Assembly (NCBI GenBank): GCA_029204225.1
Contig: CM055110.1
Location: 40,564,923 to 40,628,922 of the forward strand
Origin: Diphasiastrum complanatum
Lineage: Eukaryota; Streptophyta; Lycopodiopsida; Lycopodiales; Lycopodiaceae
Reading direction: 5' to 3'
DNA: 64,000 nt
Shown here: piece after piece, positions 22,315-32,261 of the stretch
How positions within the stretch are numbered: the stretch's first letter is position 1
Layout of the letters: each line of letters opens with the position of its first letter
The notes under the pieces: generated by a model
Seen by the model: only the letters and a program-made list of their open reading frames with translations
The model's database searches: none
What the model was told of the DNA's origin: nothing
Made by a program: the position numbers and the translations under genes

Positions 22315-22337
22315 CCTATCCCCGGCAACAGTGCCAC
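22315..22337 (-). promoter_or_regulatory. Gypsy-1 primer binding site
   Basis: On the minus strand, TGGCACTGTTGCCGGGG starts one base inside the LTR. It differs at two positions from the TGGCGCCGTTGCCGGGG site known in Athila/Tat elements (Asp-tRNA type). Confidence 0.8.
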
Positions 22338-23159
22338 TGTAGGGTCAAAGGTCTTGCATAGTATAGCCCTCCCGTCTGTCAACAAGGGTTAGATCATTGG
22401 ATAGGTACCTAACTATGCATAAATGCTATTTTTAGTTAGTTTCCTACTTTCTCCCTTAACTCTACTCACCACTAACACTACTCTCCCTTAACTCTACTCC
22501 TCTACACTAGCATTCATCATGATTGTAGGTGAAAGGAAGGGGATGATTAGAAAAGATGGAGGGAAAAGAAGATAGAAGAGAGAGATAGAGGGAGGGTGGA
22601 GGTTAGCTCAAATGCACATTATACTTGCTAAAGGAGAAACATAAACTATTGAAACCAAAAAAGCATGAACTTGAAAGCAATTGAAAACAACAAGAGCAAT
22701 AGCAAACATTGAATTGCAAATGAGGATGCTTCTCTTCCAAAATTGGTAGAGTTTCCTCCTCCTCATTAAGCATGAAAATAGTGTACAAATGGTGTCTTTT
22801 TATAAAATGGGGAAGGCCCTTGCCCCTCAATCCTATTGGCTAATATTCACAATGATCCTATCCATTCATCTTGGACCCAACTTGATCCAAGGGTCCACAA
22901 AAAGTACATTGGTGATCACAAGATTCATGTGAGTCCAAATATGGACCCAACTCTAAAAAGTAATCTCTAAGTTTAAAAATGACTTTGGGTCTCTAGTTTT
23001 ATTTTTAATTCCAAGGCCCAAGTCAAGTTTATTTAATTTACAACTTTACTTGCGTGCTCATTGGGCCATGGGCTTATACACACAGGATGCCATGCCCTTG
23101 CAACACATTTTATTGGATGATTTTATTTTTTTTACACTGTGTTGGGAATACCCCCAACA
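22338..23159 (-). repeat. Gypsy-1 5' LTR
   Basis: Intact TG...CA ends (TGTAGGGTC at 22338; CCCAACA at 23159). Near-palindromic outer end at 23140-23159. TATA box TATAAAAAG on the minus strand at 22796-22804 with a CCAAT-like ATTAGCCAATAGG upstream near 22830. Confidence 0.9.
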
Positions 23160-23513
23160 TTCTACCAATCGACATTTCTTGTTGCAATAAGGACACGTTG
23201 AACTACTTTTGAAAAGATCAAACAATTTGGTGAACATTCTATCTAGTCTATGTTTGAAAGCTGGAAAGAAATGAACAAGATCAGTATAATACATGTATTG
23301 GAGTGAACCTATGGAGAAAACAGACTTACTAAGCATATATTTGAATCTAACATAATGTTCATAAAATACGTCAGAATTTGGTTGTGCAGTTCTGAAAACA
23401 TGTAGATATGGCCTGAATAGGCTATGGAAGTAGTCTAGATTTTCAGTAATTCCAAATTCACTAAGAAATGAACTCAAGCCTGAATCTCGTGAGGATCCTG
23501 ATGAAGAGGCCAT
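23160..23513 (-). pseudogene. 5' exon of the split unknown gene
   Basis: Open frame from the ATG at 23513 (MASSSGSSRDSG) for 118 codons into the Gypsy-1 junction. After a Ser-rich start it is helical and rich in Phe/Tyr/His (FHSLFRPYLHVF, YVRFKYML, FFPAFKHRLDRMF) and ends in a CPYCNKKC pair, possibly half of a metal-binding site. Translation then runs into the LTR, so the last 34 residues of the longer open frame are not part of the gene. The continuation lies at 12962-11892. It is divergent to the H3-like ORF at 24344 with about 830 bases between the two start codons. Family not recognised. Confidence 0.5.
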
Positions 23514-24343
23514 GGAAATAATGTAGATATCGCACTTGTGCACGAGGAAGAACTGAAACAAAACTAACTATCAAGATTGTGCACAAGAGGGATATGTACG
23601 ACAGGTTGATACCGAATATCGCACTTGTGTGCAAGTAGGTAGCGTTGGAAGCAAACAGACAACAATGCGCGCGCACAAGACCGATATGCCACAAATTTCG
23701 AGAACGACAAAAGTAAAAAATTAATTGGGTTTCGTGCCTTTTATACTAAATTTTTGCATGTGTGGCAACGAACAAAGGACACGTGTCTACTTTCAATTGG
23801 ACTACAGAAACTGGCATGTGTGAGGTGACACCTGGACACGTGTGAAATGACAACTGTACGCGTGTCTCGTGTTCATTCATTTGTTCGACAACACATGTCG
23901 CTCGCACATTCGTTCGTACAAATCCCACATGTATAAAATGACAGGGTGACACGTGTCGCTCTTGCATTGGACCATACAAGTCTCACACGTGTGACAGGAC
24001 GTTCTTTCGCACGTGCGAACTGCGATATAAAATCACAAACTTCGATGAATTTTTTTCACTTTTTTTTTGCTCCACATATCGCACTTTTGCGCATCCTTCG
24101 CAATCGATATTCTTCCTAACGCCTTCCATGCGCACAGGTCCGATACATCTGCCTATGTGTCTCCTTGTATCGCACTTGTGCGCCTTTCTTCAATACTAAT
24201 CTATCTCTCTTGTAATCAGCTTGCATAGGTCCGATATACCGTACATTTTGTTCGTACATATCGATCTTCTGTGAGTGCTTTATCATCTTTCCCTGCTCAT
24301 CCTAGCCGTCACGCACAAGTCCACTATCCCATAGTACACATCC
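23514..24343. promoter_or_regulatory. Shared intergenic region with two reiterated palindromic motifs
   Basis: Lies between two divergent start codons. A motif close to GATATCGCACTTGTGCGC occurs in both orientations at about 23526, 23578(-), 23614, 23667(-), 24012(-), 24076, 24129(-), 24167 and 24309(-). Separately, 23750-24010 holds about seven ACACGTGT-like (G-box type) sites, partly as a degenerate 55-60 base tandem repeat. This would suit a bidirectional promoter; that role is inferred. Confidence 0.5.
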
Positions 24344-25324
24344 ATGGATAGGAGAAAGCAGACAAGGAGGGCCTCCTTCTCTGTTGGCTCATCCTCAGCT
24401 TCTACGGTTGCCATTACACCTCCTGCCAGACCTAGAACGTTCAACCGCAGCAGGTGGCTTTCTGAGATACATAAGTATCAGAGATCCATTGCTCTATTGA
24501 TTCCAAGAGCTCCATTCTACCGTGCTGTCCAAAACATAACTAGAAATGATCTCGGACAGTTGATTAGATTCACACCTAGTGCTCTTTAGTGCCTTCAGGA
24601 GGCTGCTAAAGATTACATAAGCCTGTTTTTCAAAGATTCATTTTTGCTAGCGATCCATTCCAAGAGAGTCACCATAATGCCCAAGGATTTTCAACTCCTG
24701 ATGAGAATGAGGGAGAGGTTTTGCAAATTGCATGTATCTCAGCCTGCTGCTCCCAGACCAGCTCCTCTAGATAGGACTGATCTTCCTACCAAGAGACCTA
24801 GGAAGCAGACAACACCCAAGAGAGCTCCGAAGAAAGTAAGGAGGATAGGCACCACAGAAACCCTAAACGCTAACCCGAAATCAATTGTAGATAACGTTGC
24901 TCTTGATACTGTTGTAAATATAGCTACATCTATTTTGGATACCCCTTCAATCCCTGTAGATACTACACATTCACCTCCTCCTCCTCCCTCAATAATTTAT
25001 ACATATATAGATTCCGATGACTATCTTAAATTTGAGAAGGACATATCCGATGCTATAGATACAATTGGTACTCCTTTTTGTTTTAGACTAGATGAACTTG
25101 ATTTTAGTATAAATTATAGAGTTCTTGATTGTTTGGATCTCAAAGACAGACGGGCTTCTATCAGTGATCCTGTGATAGGGTCCGGGCTTACACTGTTGCA
25201 ATATGACATTGCAAGATATTCATCCAATGAGTTGTTGGTGCTGAGTAATTTTTTGCTTCTGGCCTTCAAGGAGAATAATGACACATTGAAGTTAAGGTTC
25301 CTCCATCAGGTTTTAAGTGCTTAA
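24344..25324 (+). pseudogene. Histone H3 / CENH3-like domain fused to a long C-terminal extension; one internal amber codon
   Basis: A single reading frame of 326 sense-length codons from the ATG at 24344, interrupted once by TAG at 24587-24589. Residues 1-38 are a basic, Ser-rich tail (RRKQTRR). About 40-135 follow the H3 fold: SEIHKYQRS (alpha-N), LLIPRAPFYRAVQNIT (alpha-1), then a loop 1 one residue longer than in H3, RFTPSAL[18 protein letters not shown] (alpha-2) and [16 protein letters not shown] (loop 2/alpha-3). LLIP, the IT after alpha-1 and the longer loop resemble CENH3; the RVTIMPKD end resembles canonical H3. After the fold come a Lys/Arg/Pro-rich stretch ([14 protein letters not shown]) and an acidic domain of about 130 residues unknown to me. 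There is no intron across the fold, so a retrocopy is possible. Either readthrough or pseudogene; I lean pseudogene. Confidence 0.75.
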
Positions 25325-25585
25325 AATGTAACTCAAATAAATTTCGTAAATTTTTTTATTAACAATTATGAACAAATGATTTTGCTTACCAACTTCATAA
25401 CAAGTGGTGCAAAAGACTAATTGGGTTGGATGGAGTCCATTTTTAGACCAGAATGAGCCAACTTATTTTGCCCTAATTTTTTTAATTTTATTTTGTATGC
25501 ATAGGGTTTCATTTTGACAGGGATATAACAAGGGATGACCCTTGGAATATCTCTCAAAAGAGACATGCCACCAATAGCCTTTTCA

Positions 25586-25619
25586 GAGGGATATACCGAG
25601 GAACCTCGATATATCCCTC
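25586..25619. repeat. 34-bp palindrome in repeat R1
   Basis: Arms GAGGGATATACCGAGG and CCTCGATATATCCCTC pair at 15 of 16 positions around AA. The equivalent site in copy C is 61514-61547, also 15 of 16 but with the mismatch at a different place. Confidence 0.75.
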
Positions 25620-25769
25620 AATATCTACAAAAAAAGCAGAAATGAGATGAAGAAGTCTCAATTATCGAGGTAATTATCTAGGATCTCGTTCCGAGGCTTA
25701 CTTCATGGTGTATACGGAGGTTTATGATTTTTTTTTTTTTTTAAATTCTTCATAAGAGCCTCGGTAATA

Positions 25770-25799
25770 GGGTCAAAAATCCTTTGACATGTTGTAGTG
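25770..25799 (-). repeat. CACTA-type terminus in repeat R1
   Basis: On the minus strand it starts CACTACAACATGTCAAAGG, like the terminal inverted repeats of plant CACTA elements, with CCGAGG-rich subterminal sequence inside. The equivalent in copy C (61337-61366) starts TACTACAACAT. In C, the 3' end of a transposase-like gene follows inside, as expected for CACTA. The partner terminus was not found. Confidence 0.5.
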
Positions 25800-27190
25800 G
25801 TTTGAGATATATATATTCAGAGAGAAGAAAATAGTACATTAGGACATCTACCTTTTGGGGATCTCACTGCATGGCAAAACGGACCTTGTTATGAGATACA
25901 TGTCCTGACTCATTAACTATAAATGCTTGAGACTTGGCACTCATAGCCACTGCATAAACAAAATAAAATGAAAAATTGGTAAAACCAGAAACTCATGGCC
26001 AATACAACACTTACATAGTCTAATACAAACAACTAGACCACACCTCTACAATGCAATAACACCTCCAAACTTGCAAAAAAGAGTGAGCAAAAATGGGCTA
26101 GATTGAACAACAAATCAAAAAATGAGCAACCATTGGATTTTGATGTGCTAGTACCCATTAAAATTCAAAGTTTGCACCCAAGTATAAACATCCCGTCAAA
26201 TTTTATCTAATGATTAGCAGAAATATTCCAGACAAGTAACCCATTCCAGATTTGAACTAAATTTGAAATTCAATAATAATAATAAATTCAATTTTAAATT
26301 TGTAATTGGGAAGAACAATGCTTCCAAAGTTTTTCAGTCACCAACAAGCATAGTACCAGAAAAATTTATTTATTTTGAACCGGGTACCATCTTGGAAAAG
26401 ATAATCCATGAGGAACAAGTATGTTGTTGTCAATCCTTGATCTATGAACCAAAATGATAGACGATTACAAAAAACAAAAGCCATAAAAATTTCCAAGATT
26501 TTTTATTTCTAAAAATCCCATTTGAAATCCATGAATACAATTTAACTCCCTTCACCTGGTTTGGCCAATTTTTGAATAATCGGCATGCACCATAATAGTC
26601 ACGCGTCACCATGAGAATGGTGACTATCGAGAAGACCTTAAAAAAAAAATGGTAAAGGTCTACGCACCTTGATTTCAAATTTACGTAATTACTTGAAAAT
26701 TTTATGTTAATAACTTAATATTAAGAAATGTTAATGGACGTTAACAACTATTAAATCTCAAAAAAATTTCAAACAAAAATTGCCAAAGTTTTTGAGAGTT
26801 ACAAGTACATTTTTATCTTATATTGACTCTGAATTTTATTTCTGTATGAGATTTTGATATTTACGTAATGGATTCTTTGTGATGATTACACCCAGTTTTT
26901 GGGCTTTTCAACAAGCATAAAATGTCACTGAATTTTTTTTAAAAATTCTGATGCACAATCCAAACGCGCGTCAGTCCGCGTCAGAGTGTGCGCGTCAGAC
27001 CGCCATGTGGCAGTTTCTCATTGGTCCAAAAAAAGCCCACAATGCTGATTATAAAGGGGTCATGAGAGAATAGGCCACGACCTCCCATCAGTCTCTCAGC
27101 CGCCATAACAGGGTCACGCTTCAACTATGGCAGATCAGCATGCAACCATCTACCACAGCAGCAGCCACCAACAACCAAGGAATAATCAAG

Positions 27191-27634
27191 ATTTCAACTG
27201 GAAACAACATTATGGATCATTAGAGGAGTTCTCAATATCAAAAAGACCCTTTGTAAAGATACTTTTAATTTGAAATCTACGTAACGTAGTTCAAAAAAAC
27301 TAAAAAATAAAAATGCAATATAGAAAACTTTGAAATTTGTGTCCGAGCAGCATGGACGTATCCCATTGGTTTCTTTTTCCTACACGACACGTGCTAATCT
27401 GTCCGACGTCAATATCTCAAGTTAAATTTACTTTACTATGCTGGTTAGTATAATGGAATTTTCTAACTATACTAGTTACAGTTATAGAAATATAGTATGT
27501 ACAGTTACATAAAATATGGTATACGCAGTAACTGTGACTATGTTGGCATTCACATTAGATTAAATGTGATACGAAAAATTAAAATCAAGTAACATATCAG
27601 AGAGATTTTTGGCGTCCAAGCTTTGAAAATAGCA
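27191..27634 (+). other. 5' flank of the BAH-like gene
   Basis: Begins with the boundary phrase ATTAGAGGAGTTCTCAATAT (about 27219), which recurs at about 35966 and 42861. The rest matches 35985-36426 upstream of the second gene copy. It may hold the promoter; no certain TATA box. Confidence 0.5.
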
Positions 27635-28887
27635 ATGGCGAGGAGACCCAAATCTACAATCGATTCTGTGATTCTTTACAATGAGAAAGATGAAGCTGAT
27701 AACTGGAAGCCAATAAAATATACGAAGAACTCATGGGTATTGCTGCATCCATCATCAAAGGGCAATTTTCGACAAAAGAAAAGAGCAAAACTGACTTACA
27801 AATCTTATTGGAAAGCAAAAATTTTGGAGTTTAGGACTACCCCGGGAGGTCAATCGATATCAGAAGTCTTAGCGCAACATGTATATATGCATTCAGAAAT
27901 CAAAGTATATGATATAAATCCTCATTATCATCAAAAATGTAATTGTAAGTATATCAAAACATATGCATTGTACAGCAATCATAGGTGATTTCCTTTATTG
28001 ATGCTCTTCAGATTATGATTTAAATGCTTCAACATTGTTTTTTTCTTTCAGATTTATATCCATCATGCATAAGTGAATGGGAGCCCACACAATCACTTGC
28101 AGGAATATTAGACGTGATTCACTCTGATGTTGGAAAGCTACAATACAAAGGAAGAAGTCCAAAGGAACTTGTAGATTGTGATATCTATTTTTATGAATCT
28201 TTATATATGCCACAAACAGATGGGGGTTTTGGCAAGCTCGAAGCAATTCCATTGCCTAGTTTTCAAAGTGATGAGTGGCCTACCCTTGACAGCATTGTTT
28301 TCGAACCCTTGAGATGCAAGCTACTCATTGATATTAAAAATGCTATGAAGATAAGCACATGCTCGAAAATTGTTCACCTAAGTTGGTTTATCTCATTGCA
28401 TACATTTGTTGATTTTTTCTCGAGTGCTAGTGTTTGTAGGACACCAACTTTATTTGTTTGCAAGGATTTATCAGATGTGACTTTGTCAGATCTCATGGAT
28501 CAAGGCTGGGATAGTAAAAAAAATAATGACATAGAATGCAAGATTAAAAAGTCCTCAATGATCTTTCGTTATCATATCAAAAAGCAAATGCTCAGTCTCA
28601 CATTTAGCTACCAGAGATACAAGAAAATTGAAGGTACATGGCTACCACTGGATCAAGACTTTGAACTAAATGGTCACACAAACCGAATGGAGATAAGCAT
28701 TATTTACAATGAGGAATATTTGACTACGGTTGAGGTGGAAGAGCATTGGAAGCTTGACTTTATTAGAACAGAGGAATATCATAATGCAATGCTTTCTGAT
28801 AAAATGTTATCCGACGTCCATGCAAAAATTTTAAAGCAAATCTCAATATTCAATGTCATTTATATTTTTAATGGTGCCTCTCTTTAA
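27635..28887 (+). CDS. Two-exon gene, possible BAH-like chromatin protein (copy 1, intact)
   Basis: Exon 1 27635-27944 (ATG in ...GCAATGGCGAGG), strong donor GTAAGTATAT, 107-base intron with a T-rich acceptor TTTCTTTCAG, exon 2 28052-28887. Splicing keeps the frame and gives 381 residues. Residues about 25-165 have the outline of a BAH domain: SWVLLHP, YWKAKILEF, then ISEWEPTQSLAGILDV and DIYFYESLY, where BAH domains carry their E-x2-P-x2-SI-G and D-V-F-F blocks. The rest (DEWPTLDSIV, a hydrophobic segment near FISLHTFVDFFSS, and a lysine-rich C-terminal part) is unfamiliar. BAH domains read histone tails; that function here is only a suggestion. The gene occurs three times in the window in repeat context, so it may be carried by a mobile element. 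Confidence 0.55.
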
Positions 28888-29367
28888 ATATGTTCTAGCG
28901 ACAAGTTTTTCAGTTGAATGTGTGTGCTTGTTTCTTAATGTTGTAGGCAAGTGATAGGTTTCAAATTTGGAGATCCATTCAAGGTCTAGGCCGACCCCCT
29001 CTTGGCATGCTCTTGGCATGAAGAGGTTATCAATATTTAATGCACTTCCATATTGAGGTGAATTGTTGATAAGCCATCTTTTGGACCTGATGCACATATT
29101 CAAGAATGTGGAGAGCACAATCTGGAAGCACTTAACGGTGCCAAAGATAAAAAGGCGCGCGAGATGACTTAAACGACTATGGAAAAGTGTCAGATTTATG
29201 GCCACAAATATTAGGGAAATCAATTGTCCTACTGAAACTGTGGTAGAGTGCTCGTCTACATAGTTTATTTTGGATTAAAGATGCTGAGAATTAGGGTGAA
29301 TGTATTCATAAATTTGCTGTTTTTGGGGGAAGCTTCGGATTGTGATTGAATGATCTCTTGTAAAAGG
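28888..29367. other. Intergenic, nothing recognised
   Basis: Downstream of the BAH-like gene. Holds a weak minus-strand frame (28843-29223) with no domain. A short direct repeat CTCTTGGCATG occurs twice near 29005. Confidence 0.4.
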
Positions 29368-29760
29368 TCACATGCTTGTCTAACAGCTTGATTGTGCTTA
29401 GTCTTGGATTAGCATAAATTGCATGAGTCTGTTATGCCTGAATCCTGTTTTTGGGCTTCTGTTCATTGAAAGATTGGTTTTAAATCAATTTTTCATGTGA
29501 TATGAACTCTTAGTGAAAAAAGAAACCAAGATTTCCGGGATTGCATATGGAGGATCAGAGGTTTTATCCTCCCGTGTAGTTGCATGTTTTGGGAACATGG
29601 ATTGGCTGTGCAGTTGTGCTAACTCTTTTGTAATAAGTTTGAATGTGAGGCTGAGTAGAGAGGGAGCAATTACCTCCTTGAAACTGTTTACTCCCTACTA
29701 AATAATCGTTGGTCTTTCTCCCTGCTTCTGTGAAGCCTATATTTCAAAGGTAAGCATATA
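29368..29760 (+). repeat. Dispersed repeat R2, copy 1
   Basis: About 95 percent identical by eye to 53617-54000. Carries landmarks GTCACATGCTTGTCTAACAG and GGATTTCCGGGATTGCATA. Class unknown. Confidence 0.8.
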
Positions 29761-29789
29761 TTTTTCCTTCTTCGGTAGCCTTGCCGCCT

Positions 29790-30227
29790 ATGGGATCTCC
29801 ATGGCACCGTGATCCCTCTTGCCATGCCACTCCACTCATTTTTTCTCCCATTTAAACCCTTGTTGGTTACACTCCCACTCAAACTCCTCCCCAACCTTCT
29901 CCTCTTCATACCCCTCCTCACTTTTCTCGTGATCGCCTTCAAACTCCTCTCCAAATTTCTCATGTTGTAGTCAACTCCCCCACTCCTCTCGACACTCCCT
30001 TTTCCATCTCTCCATCAACTGATGTCTTGCCCTCCTATTACATAGATGCGGAGAAGCGCATAGTGGAGGATGGTCACGGTGGTCGCGTCATCACTCGCAT
30101 GAGGCAACTCACGCATGTGGTCTTCAACATGGACATTTTCAAGGACTGGCACAAACAAAGTGATGAGAAAAAGAATTATATCCTTGACCAGTTGTATAGA
30201 AAATTTCTAGTTACACTTGGTAGATGA
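29790..30227 (+). pseudogene. CACTA second-gene (Transposase_24/Ptta-like) fragment, plus strand
   Basis: Frame from the ATG at 29790 with one TAA inside. A Pro-rich start (TPTQTPPQPSPLHTPPH) precedes EDGHGGRVITRMRQLTHVV and IFKDWHKQSDEKKNYILDQL. This helical W...K..I...L pattern is like the plant En/Spm Ptta transposase family, which binds subterminal repeats of CACTA elements. It is an inverted relative of 33749-34554 (about 80 percent by eye). A plausible donor (GGTACATCA, 30240) and acceptor (TTTTTCAATTCAG, 30351) lie between this piece and the next. Confidence 0.5.
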
Positions 30228-30351
30228 GGTGGCCATTGCAGGTACATCATATACTTGCGACATTTGACTATTCCTAGTCCATCCTAGACTATTGCTATTG
30301 TGGTAATTCCCATGTGCTCTCACTAATATTGATCCAGTTTTTCAATTCAGG

Positions 30352-30934
<583 letters not shown>

Positions 30935-30951
30935 CAAAGGGGTGCGATTTA

Positions 30952-31730
30952 CATACTAGTTTTTAGCACCAAAACTTGCTAAAAATGGATTTGCATTAGA
31001 TCAATGGCATATGCTCTTGTACTTGGCTTTGAAACCATGTGAAAGTACTGTACTTTAGGACCATAAATGGATCTACAAAAGATCAACAAGAGTGATTGGA
31101 TGTTTTCTTAACAATCTATCAAAAAACTAGACACAAAAAAGTTGATCTAGATTGGCAATTTGACAAACAACAAGCATTAACAATCAAAATCATTTATCAA
31201 CATTGAAATCTGATCCCATACATGTGTACTATAGGTTTTAATATGGCCTTCAACCTGAGAAACAAGTAGAAATTGATTTGGTCTCATTTGGATCACAAAA
31301 ACTCAATGTAAATAGCTTGAGATTGCCAATGAGCTCCAAAAATATTCTATCTTCTCACTATGAGAGCTTGGAATACATAGCAAATTCGACTTCCTTCTTG
31401 AAGTAAGGTGGACTTCCAGCATGTATTAAGGAAGTTAACTCACTCTTATTGCCCTAAAATGAAACCCTAGCCTAGATCCTAGAGTTATGCTTGCTAGGTA
31501 GCTAGTTGGTCAAATTTTCACCTTAAACTTAGGTGTAGGTCCTATAAAGTAGGAATGACCACCAAATAGACATGACCAACTCTCTTGACTTGACCTAACC
31601 TACATTAGGAGTGGGTTGCCACATGGCATCTTGGCCTTACATGTGTGGAACCCAATTATACACAATATTTACAATGTTCTACATGGTTTTTGATCAAGCT
31701 AGATTTGCCAATTTTTGGCAATTCTTCACA
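30952..31730 (-). mobile_element. Copia-3-family fragment: LTR plus PBS and 85 bp of leader
   Basis: LTR 31038-31730 (693 bp) matches the Copia-3 LTRs in inverted orientation, from TGTGAAAGTACTG to GGCAATTCTTCACA. The PBS (31026-31037) is decayed to TGGTTTCAAAGC on the minus strand, and about 75 bases of leader follow, ending near 30952. The rest of the element is gone. It is more diverged from the Copia-3 LTRs than those are from each other. Confidence 0.85.
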
Positions 31731-31781
31731 TGCCACGCGTGGCACTGCCACGCCTTCATTTTGTTTTGCCACGCGTGGCAA
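31731..31781. repeat. Twin GC-rich palindromes next to the LTR fragment
   Basis: TGCCACGCGTGGCA at 31731-31744 and TTGCCACGCGTGGCAA at 31766-31781, both perfect, with a half copy (TGCCACG) between, in otherwise AT-rich DNA. Confidence 0.85.
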
Positions 31782-31867
31782 TATTCCAAGGATAGTCTAA
31801 TTTTTTAAGTATTTTCATTTTTGTAGAAAGTGAATGAATTTGAAGTACCTAACTATGTTAAATCCAC

Positions 31868-32142
31868 AATTTTGATAAATATAGCATTTACTCATCCATT
31901 TTGCACCTAAAATAAACTTGAAATTGATCAATGAACTATAAAATCCAACCATCAAATACAATCATAAAATCTAATTAATAATCAATCAAGAATTATTTCT
32001 TTCATGGCTGTAATAGAATATGTTTTACTATAACTACATTCTAGAACAAAACTTTTGATATGCTTTATGAAAAAATCCATGAAGAAAATAGGTTATTGAC
32101 ATTCAAATAAAAAAGATTTGAACCCAAAAAGTTTTGCAAAGC
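31868..32142 (+). repeat. Dispersed repeat R3, copy 1
   Basis: Similar to 53357-53618 throughout, for example GATAAATATAGCATTTACTC and TGCTTTATGAAAAAATCCAT. In copy 2 it directly precedes R2; here R2 lies 2.1 kb upstream. Confidence 0.8.
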
Positions 32143-32261
32143 ATGAAGAATAATCAAAGCCATAAAAAATTACATTATTTCGACAAAATCTAATAGGAAT
32201 TCCAAGAATGCATTCACAATAATATATAGCGGCATTTGTGATGCAGGTCTTTGAAGAATTT

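Larger units (their letters stand above)
12963..23159 (-). mobile_element. Gypsy-1, complete Athila/Tat-like Ty3/gypsy element lacking RT/RNase H
   Basis: 10.2-kb minus-strand element with two LTRs of about 820 bp (roughly 97 percent identical by eye), flanked by a perfect target duplication TTCTA (12958-12962 and 23160-23164). Order from the right: 5' LTR, PBS, leader, Gag zinc knuckles, protease, short spacer, integrase, 1-kb noncoding spacer, large extra ORF, 3' LTR. Reverse transcriptase and RNase H are missing: only a few tens of bases separate the post-protease frame from integrase. The PBS, the lack of a chromodomain after integrase and the extra 3' ORF place it near the Athila/Tat lineages. 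Coding parts carry many amber codons and some frameshifts, so it is dead as an autonomous unit. Confidence 0.9.
25285..27190 (-). repeat. Dispersed repeat family R1, copy B (inverted)
   Basis: Inverted copy of 54170-56372 plus 60947-61810. Compared with copy C it lacks Copia-3 and about 850 bases corresponding to 55497-56350. Its single TATAC at 26182-26186 is the uninterrupted version of the Copia-3 target. The left end overlaps the last 13 codons of the H3-like ORF. A (T)15 run is at about 25728-25742. Confidence 0.8.

Noticed and set aside
16953-23513. Similarity of the N-termini MASSSSEDSG (16953) and MASSSGSSRDSG (23513)
   Set aside because: Only a short Ser-rich start in common; downstream sequences do not align.
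24344-25324. Calling the H3-like ORF a working CENH3 gene
   Set aside because: In-frame TAG inside the alpha-2 helix, no introns and an unusual extension; kept as H3/CENH3-like pseudogene.
27945-27990. Alternative donor GTGATTTCC at 27985 for the BAH-like gene
   Set aside because: It would put exon 2 out of frame; GTAAGTATAT at 27945 is a better donor and keeps the frame.
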